From: Verticillium longisporum
Lineage: Eukaryota > Ascomycota > Sordariomycetes > Glomerellales > Plectosphaerellaceae
DNA: 64,000 nt
Direction of reading: 5' to 3'
Assembly: GCA_019188255.1 (NCBI GenBank)
Contig: JAETXT010000004.1
Span: 248,001-312,000, forward strand
A program made the position numbers and the translations under genes. Shown here piece after piece: positions 57,210-64,000 of this stretch (position 1 is the stretch's first letter; each line of letters starts with the position of its first letter). The notes under the pieces were generated by a model that was not told the DNA's origin, did not search any database, and saw only the letters and a program-made list of their open reading frames with translations.

Positions 57210-57419
57210 TATTGAGTGTGGAGGAGACGAGGTTGCCCGGAGCAACATTGATGAAGAATAGATCATACCCTTGCGAGATGTAGACCGTATAGAATAGAAA
57301 GGAGCATTATATGTACCCAAACACGCCCCATGTGATTTATGCCTTGGGAATAAATAGTGTATAAGTGAGGATGGTCGCAGCCCGATGATGCGCACATGGC
57401 TTCAGTGCAGGCCTCGCCC

Positions 57420-58139
57420 TCAGTGGCAGGCCTTGCCGTACTTGCGCAGGCGCAGGTAGTTGTAGGGCAGCGGCGCGAGGAAGCCGGCGCCCATGGCGAC
57501 GACGGCGGCAACCCAAAAGGCAGGGTCGTCAAAGCGGACCTCGCCGCCCGTCAGGTGAAAGTCGACGGCGTTGGAGGCCGCCTCCATGGTCAGCATGGAG
57601 ATGAGGCTCATGCCGGCGGCGGTCCGGGCGGCGACGCCCCAGGAGAGCCTGTCGCGGCCGAGGCGCAGGAGGACCGTCTCGAGGGTCATGGACGAGGCGA
57701 GGCCGCTGGCCACTGGGAACGGGGGGCAGTCAGCAGTGTTGGTCACTTCTCAGGAGGCTGCAGGGTGTCGAGACATACTCGCAATGGCCATGATGGCGCC
57801 GGTGCCGAGCTCGGGGTGGAAGGACTGGAGGAACCACATGGCGGAGAAGTCGCCAAAGGTGCAGCCGACGAGACAGCGTGTTGTGTTGAGGCCCGCCCTG
57901 CGCCATGTTGAAGGGGACGACCAGAAGTCCAGTGACGTCGGTGATGGTGTGGACTTGGGACATGGTTTGGGGGTGCATGATGAAGGTGACGGTGAGGTGG
58001 GTGACGACGCATGCGAAGACGACTTGGTGCAGGCTGCTCTGTGACGTGATGCCATCGGGAGGACGACACTGCCGATGCGGCTCGTCCCATGCCTAGACCA
58101 GCATCGAGGCGACATCGTGCTAGTTCTCGGGAAGGCCAT
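57420..58139 (-). CDS. DUF4396 integral membrane protein (217 residues)
   Basis: Two exons, 58139-57779 and 57712-57420, with a 66-nt intron (GTATGT donor, CCAG acceptor), total 218 codons. The N-terminus of about 75 residues is Ser/Pro-rich and may be a mitochondrial-type presequence (many Arg and Ser, few acidic). The conserved core has the DUF4396 signatures WRRAGLNTTRCLVGCTFGDF, then AIAMASGLASSMTLETVLL, SLISMLTMEAASNAVD, and the ending APLPYNYLRLRKYGKACH, with four helices. Function is unknown in any organism I can recall. It is convergent with the ABC transporter, with 210 bp between the two stop codons. Confidence 0.85.
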
Positions 58140-59791
58140 GGCTTCTCCTCAATGTTGGTCCTAGCCGCGTCGAGCCGTGCTGAAGCGTGGGAGGTATGCA
58201 GTAGATGGGTGCTCCTTGATCTGGACAGCGAGATGAAGTCGTGAGATGAGCAAGTTTCGCCATGTCGTTGTGATTGGTTTCAAGATGGCCGCTTGTGATT
58301 GGCCAAAAAGGCATAGAGGCCGTCTTTATTAACCAATAGGACCACTCACATTAGACCTCACGATATAGACACGCCTCGGCCCCTTTAGGACCCCTTGAGT
58401 GTAGAGGTCTTCGAACTCGGCTCCAAATGTTTCACTCACAACCTACTCTCCGTGGGAACATGTTGACATACTTTATTTGAAGTAATGTAGAGTCATGTTA
58501 AGACACCAGTTCAATGTAATGCGCCACAGCTTTGCCACGCATCACTTTTGCTGGCATGTGGCTTTCTTTTGCCGCAGTGAAGCACTGGCAGGCAGATCCT
58601 CACAGTGTTCGAGTAGTCAGACATGCGGAAAGCTCCATGTCCGTCTTGGGCGTGTTTCGGGGCCAAGGAAAACGTCTCAGTTCCCCGAGTTCCGATTCCG
58701 AGGTGGCGGGGCGAGAGCAAACTTGCTGTTTGGTTTTGCCTGTAATGGTCACAACCCCCCGGTTTTTGCGTTACACATGAGCTTGCAAGCCGCATGGAAT
58801 CCTCGTAGGCAAGAGTGATGCCTTCACAAGAGCCCAGCGGTGTGACGCGACTTGACGAAAGCAAGCATCCTTGCCGGAACACTCCTGGAAGCATCTAGCA
58901 TGGACGAAGGGTATTCTTGATCGTACGTGCCACAGCAGAGGTTTACTGCAAGTGTGTTCAATACCACTAAACTCCCCAGAGCGCTACAGATCATCACTCG
59001 AGCTGTCATCGTGACGCGCCGATCCGAGCAGGGCCGAGCCGCAGATGGCGCTCAGACTAGGCCCAGATTCAGACTCTGAAGAAACGCCTACCGGGGAGCC
59101 TGCCGGAAGCGCCCAATATTGTTGAAGTCTCTCGATCCCATACAGACGCGAAGGAACACGCCCGCTGGGCAAGATCTGCCTCAAAAATCCAGTGTCTTGA
59201 CGTCTTCATTCCCGTTGTGAAGGCGACAATGACAGGGCGTCTCGTCCCACTGGTTCCTTTCCCATGCTGCAGGCCCGGCCTGTGTCCGGTCGACGCGGGC
59301 GTGTATCGTGATTCGACCAGACTTTTGTGCAAGGTCTTTCAACTTAAACTTTCTGGCCATTTATCCACATCTCAAGGTTCTCCTAGTACGGCACTCCACA
59401 TTGGCTTGTGACGGTACTGGGGATTGTCCTGCTGCTGCGGCCGAGACAGTGACTCACGCCCCATCCAAAGATCGACACAAGGCTTGGAACACATGACTAC
59501 TACGCAAACACGTGCGGCGTATTGCCCGTACGGAGGCGTCTCTGGTGTCTCCCCCGGGCTTGTTTAACGTTACACGAGATTATTCAAGGTACCGCATCAG
59601 GTGCCGAATTCTACACCACGCGGCATTGGAGTTGTGAGGTGAACCAAAACAAATTGTATTCCGAATTGACACAAGCGACAACTGCCTGAGAATGCTCCGA
59701 TAAATTGTGTTTTATCACTCAAATGAGTGGCGTCACCTAACCTAAGTGAGACTGGCATGCGCGTATCTCGCCAGCCCTCGTATTTCACCAC
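58140..59791. other. Gene-free stretch
   Basis: 1.65 kb between the DUF4396 and decarboxylase genes. Frames of up to 127 codons are overlapping and random-looking. Contains the DUF4396 promoter on the left and the decarboxylase 3' UTR on the right. Confidence 0.5.
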
Positions 59792-61489
59792 TTAGCGAGC
59801 TTCTGCTACGGCCAGGAGGCTCTTCAAAGCGTCAACAAAACTCTGGCAGACCTCATCTGAGACTCCAGCGCGCATCACTATCCGCAAAACTAAGACCTCC
59901 ATGCCTGCGATAGGTAGCTTGCAGCCTGGAAATTGGATACTCATTAGTCTGCACATCGTTCGCGGATGGACACCAAAAACTTACAAGGAACACTGAAACC
60001 CCGCTGCATCAAGCCATGGCTTATCCATTGCTCGTCGAGTCCTGGAAATTGACGCTTAACTCCTGGTCGAAGGCGGAAAACTACCAGGGGCAGACCGCTG
60101 CTACGGCTTGCCGCTGTTGCTTCTTGCTGGCTCTTGTTGGCCGCCGAGTCGAGAGGGCCCCGGTACACGCCGTCGACGCATTCGAATAACCCTGTTTTCT
60201 CAAGGAGACGACCCAGGTCGACCGCGCGCTGGAAAGCTTCTTTGATAATCCTCTCGTAGCCGAGGCGACCCAGCCGGGCCAAGTGATAGTACTGCAGGAC
60301 CACGCCGTGGGCTGGCTGCGAGTAACTCAACGTGACCGATTCGTTTTGCCCCATCAGGTAGTCAGAGCTGTGTACTATGCTCTCAGGGAGACACGTCCGG
60401 TCACGCCACAGGACCCAGCCAACGGACGCTGTGGCCAGCCCGAACTTGTGTCCGGAAGCGTTGATCGAAGCAACGCGCGGATTGGAAAAGTCCCTGTACC
60501 GAAGTCAACCTCAGTCTCTCAGGGCGCAGGACTGTTGTCTTACCATTGCGTACAGCCCCCATTCTTTCCGAGAAATGGTGCCACAAAGCCCCCGCTCGCT
60601 GCGTCAACGTGGATCATGATGTTGCGGCCGGTCGAGGCCTCGTGCTTGTCGAGCATGGCGCCAACATCCTTGACGGGATCGAAATGACCGGTGTATGTGC
60701 TGCCCATGATGAGCACGATACCGACTGATTGAGGTCAGCGTATGACAAGTTGATCAAGTACCATTGGGGGCACTCAAACTCACTTGTGCCGTCATCGATC
60801 AGCGCCTCCAGCTTGGAGGGATCAACCACAAAGCTACTCAATGCGCTGACCTGGAGCGATCGGACTTGGACGTCGCAGGCGGAAGCACCGTTGGGGACGG
60901 CCACGTGTGCGTGGCTCCCAACGATGATGTTGGGCTCGCGCGGGGTGTCTCGATCTGTGCGGCCCGCCATCCACCTCTTCTTCATGGCAAGGATGCCGAG
61001 AAAGATGGCTTCTGAACTGCCGGACACTGCAGATCCTACGGGAGCGCCAGCTGCTGAGACGCCCCACAAGTCGCCCAGAATGGAGACGCATCGGGAATGC
61101 AATCTTGGCACCAGGTCAGCCAGGCCAAGGGGAGTGCCAGCGTCAGAAAGGTAATGCCTACTCGTCAATACCAGGGTACTCGTGGCGACAAGCCAAGTTC
61201 TTGGCGTAGTTCTCGAGCAGCAACTGTTCGCCGTGGCTATCCAGCGCAGTCGTGACAAAGCTGAACGGATAAGTACTGATAACATAAAATAGGCATGCCG
61301 TGGGAGTCATGCGCCCAAAGCGCAGCACGTACCTTCCAAGGTTATGATGAGGCTTCGTGTCAGGTTTCAGTAATCGTCTGATGTCGGAGGCAGCAGTATC
61401 TGGTGCAATCTCGTGCCCCAACCTTCCGTACGGAAGCACGTCAAGCGATGGTGAAGAACGAATATCGGTGAGGGACCCCACGATCAAAT
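59792..61489 (-). CDS. Glutamate-decarboxylase-type PLP enzyme, first exon uncertain
   Basis: Minus strand, seven exons seen; the first one or two are uncertain. Clear exons are 61489-61333, 61275-61162, 61103-60784, then about 60727-60544, 60492-59985 and 59925-59792, with phases that agree. The exon beginning at 61489 follows a CAAG acceptor, so the true start must lie further up, perhaps at ATG 61650, but I could not find the donor in phase. Group II decarboxylase motifs are in order: SGSSEAIFLGILA, GSTYTGHFDPV, IHVDAASGGFVAPF (binds PLP phosphate and ring), SINASGHKFGLA with the PLP-Schiff-base Lys, then QPAHGVVLQYYHLARLGRLGYERI. The set fits glutamate decarboxylase, which makes GABA, but related enzymes accept other amino acids. 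The C-terminal exon ends VLVLRIVMRAGVS. The gene is divergent from an NRPS, so a pathway role is likely. Confidence 0.85.
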
Positions 61490-61650
61490 CTTGAGAAAGA
61501 AAGCGGTATTGAGATCACAATTTTTCGAGAGCTAAGTCACGGCATAATCACTGCTGACGCTCGGGCATTTATCAGTTTCTGCTCTCGCGCAGATTTCCCA
61601 TCATCCTCAACAACGAAGATGCCGTTGGAGTCATCCTTCGACGCCACCAT

Positions 61651-62379
61651 ACGGCGTGATGAGGAACAGGAAAGAGAGATCGACAACATGGTTGTCTTTG
61701 GATGGATTCTTGGACAACACGCAATCCAGCTAGGCATGTGTCTTTCCTGCGAGGAAGATTCAACTGGCCAAAGCATGTATTGAGCCACACCTACCGACAC
61801 CAACATAATGTCGAGGGTGGCAAGTTCATGTCTCATGTGTGTGAAAATTCACGCTCGCCATGAGTGAAATGAGAAATCAATGTCATTTAATACCCAAGAG
61901 CACGGGCGGGGGAGACGATTCTCATCATTTGGACTTGGAGGTCTCTGTTATTCTGAATCATGATGATTCAACGGCGTTCCTTTGATCTAAATGCCGATAT
62001 CCTGCCGAATGTGAAAGTTCCGGAGGGACCCATGATTCCGGTGTTTGAGGTCTTGAGGGCAAAGAACGCCAGGGTGCCGAGGGCGACTCTCTTTCCATAG
62101 GCGGTGAGTCTGTCTCGAATCCTGATCTCACTCAGCATTAACCAATGAGAATGTCATTGGATGGAAAGCCGATTATAAGGACAAAAGGTCATGACAGAGT
62201 GTCTTTCATGGTAAGACCGTGTATCAGCCAAGGTCATTGATCGAGGCGGCGCCTATAAAATACATATCCCTCTCCCCGCCAGCTCCATTCATCCGCAGAT
62301 TGCTCCCTCAATTTATTTCCCAACCACCAGAGTCACAGTTTTTTATTATCGATATCATCACTGGAGAAATATTCTCAAC
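61651..62379. promoter_or_regulatory. Shared divergent promoter of decarboxylase and NRPS
   Basis: About 730 bp between the divergent starts, holding a TATAAAA element at 62254-62260 that points to the NRPS (about 120 bp before its ATG). Contains no supported gene. A common promoter is consistent with co-regulation of the two genes. Confidence 0.55.
62254..62260 (+). promoter_or_regulatory. TATA box of the NRPS gene
   Basis: TATAAAA within GCCTATAAAATACAT, about 120 bp upstream of the ATG at 62380, followed by a CT-rich leader. Good match in sequence and position. Confidence 0.6.
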
Positions 62380-64000
62380 ATGGTCAGACGTCTGATTAAC
62401 AGCGGCGACACCGTGGTTCTTGATCCTCGCGCCAAGCCACATGCAGCATCGCCAACTTCAGACGGTTGCAATGCTCGACTGGAGGCTGGTGGCCGAAACA
62501 CTCAATATTTTGATGTTGAGCTCAAGCTCGAGCCTCACAGTTCCGGCGAAATCAACGCCACAGGAGTTGTGATATGGTTGCTGTCGCTTTACCACATGAC
62601 GGGGAAAAGCGAGGTCGCTCTTGATTTATGCAACAAGACGACATCCGATCTTATCGCTGTAGACTCGCGTCGGAGTATTGGGATGACCCTTGAGCCATGT
62701 GCCACCCCAAAAACTATCCGCCAGGCGATCCGCAGCAGCGCTGGCCAAGATGACATCTGCCTCACCAACGAATGCCAGTCGAACTCTGAGGATTGTGTAC
62801 ACACACTTGTTTTAGCAAAAGACTTCTCGGAAATAAGTTCATATGAGCTGCAACAGGTCTGTATAGCCCAGATCAAGTGGTTTATGGTGTAATTTGCTGA
62901 CATTATCGACTTTCAGGACCAGGAGTCTCGCGTGCACCTCTGCCATGACAAAGGCGTCATGACATTGCGCATAGAATGGGCAGATGGCTTGCAGGACCGA
63001 GACGAGATGATTTCGATAATTGAGCGAGTCGCAACCCATGTTTTCTCCCACCACGGCGCTCCGATTAGTTCGATGCAAAGTCCTGCGTCTGGTCAATTAC
63101 GGCTCGCCAGTCTTGACCCTCCACCTCCTGTTTGCAAGGAACAAACCATCAACGAGCTTTTCCATGTGGCTTGCGCCCAATGGCCTTCAAAGCTTGCCGT
63201 CGATGCATGGGATGGCTCTTTCACGTATCATGAGCTGGATGCCGTCTCTTCGCGATGGGCTAGCACGCTCGCCTCTGAGGCCTCTTTCAGCGAGCAGAGG
63301 GTTCTTCACGTTTTCGACCACTCGCGCTGGGCCATTGTCGCGTGGTTGGCGCTCCTGAAGGCCGGTTGCGCCTGTGTTCCTGTAGATACATCTGCTCCGG
63401 AGGAGCGCATCAAGTCCATCGTTCGAAACACAGGGTGTACCGGCGCGCTTTGCGATGCCTCTCAAGCAAAGTCGCTAGCCAGTCTGGTCCGTCATGTCAT
63501 GACGCCTGACGAGCTCAACAACAAGAAAAACTCGTCAGATGTCTGCTATGGAGCCTGGAAAGATAGCTCCCCTGGCACCCGCGCCTCTATGATCATGCAT
63601 ACGTCCGGGTCGACTGGCGAGCCAAAGGGCGCCCTTCAGTCTCATGTGGCTGTTACGACCAGCCTTGTTCGTGTTTCCGAGGCACTTCATCTTGATGAGA
63701 CGTCGAGGTTTCTTCAGTTCGCATCACACTCCTTCGACGTCAGCATTAGTGAAATCTTCACGCCGCTTTGCGTGGGAGGGTGCATCGTCATCCCCAACCC
63801 TGAAGACAAAGTCGCGAGCGTCGCAAAAAACATTCGTTCAATGCGAGCAACCCATGTAATCATGACGCCAACGGTTGTGAGAACATTCGCGCCGGAAGAG
63901 GTACCAGGCTTGCGAAATATTTCCCTCGGTGGCGAGCGGGCGTCGTCGGAGCTTCGTAAACTGTGGTCATCCCGGCTCGATCTCAACATCCTGTACGGCA
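62380..64000 (+). CDS. Nonribosomal peptide synthetase, adenylation domain, truncated at window end
   Basis: Exon 1 is 62380-62856 and exon 2 begins at 62917 and continues past the edge; the 60-nt intron (GTCTGT donor, CAG acceptor) is in phase. About 250 residues at the N-terminus are not clearly a standard domain; they may be a degenerate condensation-like piece. The adenylation domain follows: FTYHELDAVSSRWAS (A1-like region), LLKAGCACVPVDTSAP (A2), MIMHTSGSTGEPKGAL at about residue 384 (A3, phosphate-binding), FASHSFDVSISEIF (A4, with the Asp that holds the substrate amino group), and LNILYG (A5) at the very end. The A4 Asp indicates an amino acid rather than an aryl acid. The substrate cannot be predicted from the fragment. 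Probably the start of a biosynthetic gene cluster that extends to the right. Confidence 0.92.

Noticed and set aside
1..64000. Transposons, long terminal repeats, CRISPR arrays, rRNA genes
   Set aside because: I saw no transposase or reverse-transcriptase motifs, no long direct or inverted repeats, no regularly spaced repeats and no rRNA sequence by eye. A computed self-alignment could still reveal diverged copies.

Overview
The window is nuclear DNA of a filamentous ascomycete (Pezizomycotina). The gene set looks most like a Sordariomycete, but I cannot name a species. Evidence: many short introns (about 48-107 nt) with GTRNGY donors, CTRAY branch points and YAG acceptors; GC-rich third codon positions in the conserved genes; and typical fungal families (rhodopsin-domain membrane protein, Zn2Cys6 regulator, UstYa-like protein, 7TM-RGS, PDR-type ABC pump, NRPS, GPI-anchored Cys-rich protein, F-box protein). 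I saw no rRNA, tRNA, transposon or CRISPR array. There are no operons, and long gene-free stretches separate the genes.

Left part (1-10.9 kb), an accessory-looking region: a truncated rhodopsin-domain membrane protein (minus), a degenerate protein-kinase-domain protein, a CorA-like membrane protein with several introns, a small two-helix membrane protein, and an isolated 69-residue secreted Cys-rich precursor with a Kex2-type site. At 11.4-17.5 kb lies a compact catabolic-type locus: a Gfo/Idh/MocA oxidoreductase divergent from a Zn2Cys6 regulator, followed by a sugar-type MFS transporter. The regulator is intact. The oxidoreductase has one in-frame TAG, and the transporter has two nonsense codons and three frameshifts, so the locus appears to be decaying.

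Middle (19.8-43.5 kb), mostly housekeeping-like: a GPI-anchored Cys-rich protein with a polyQ insert, a GT4 glycosyltransferase, a Dal5-type anion:cation symporter, a stretch with one reading frame interrupted by two TGAs, a six-exon UstYa-like gene, a DUF218/YdcF gene divergent from an M20 peptidase, an F-box protein, a 7TM-RGS protein and a secreted single-pass membrane protein.

Right part (45-64 kb): a very acidic protein of about 1805 residues, a full-size PDR/CDR ABC transporter convergent with a DUF4396 membrane protein, and a glutamate-decarboxylase-type PLP enzyme divergent from an NRPS that runs off the right edge. The last pair looks like the start of a biosynthetic gene cluster.

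Three otherwise well-preserved genes (YdcF, RGS, ABC) are each exactly one nucleotide short within or next to a homopolymer, and in each the spliced length is divisible by three only if that base is restored. This suggests either residual sequencing error or recent inactivation, and any automated annotation of them should be treated with care. Exon boundaries throughout were inferred by eye from splice signals, reading phase and remembered family patterns. No database search was possible.
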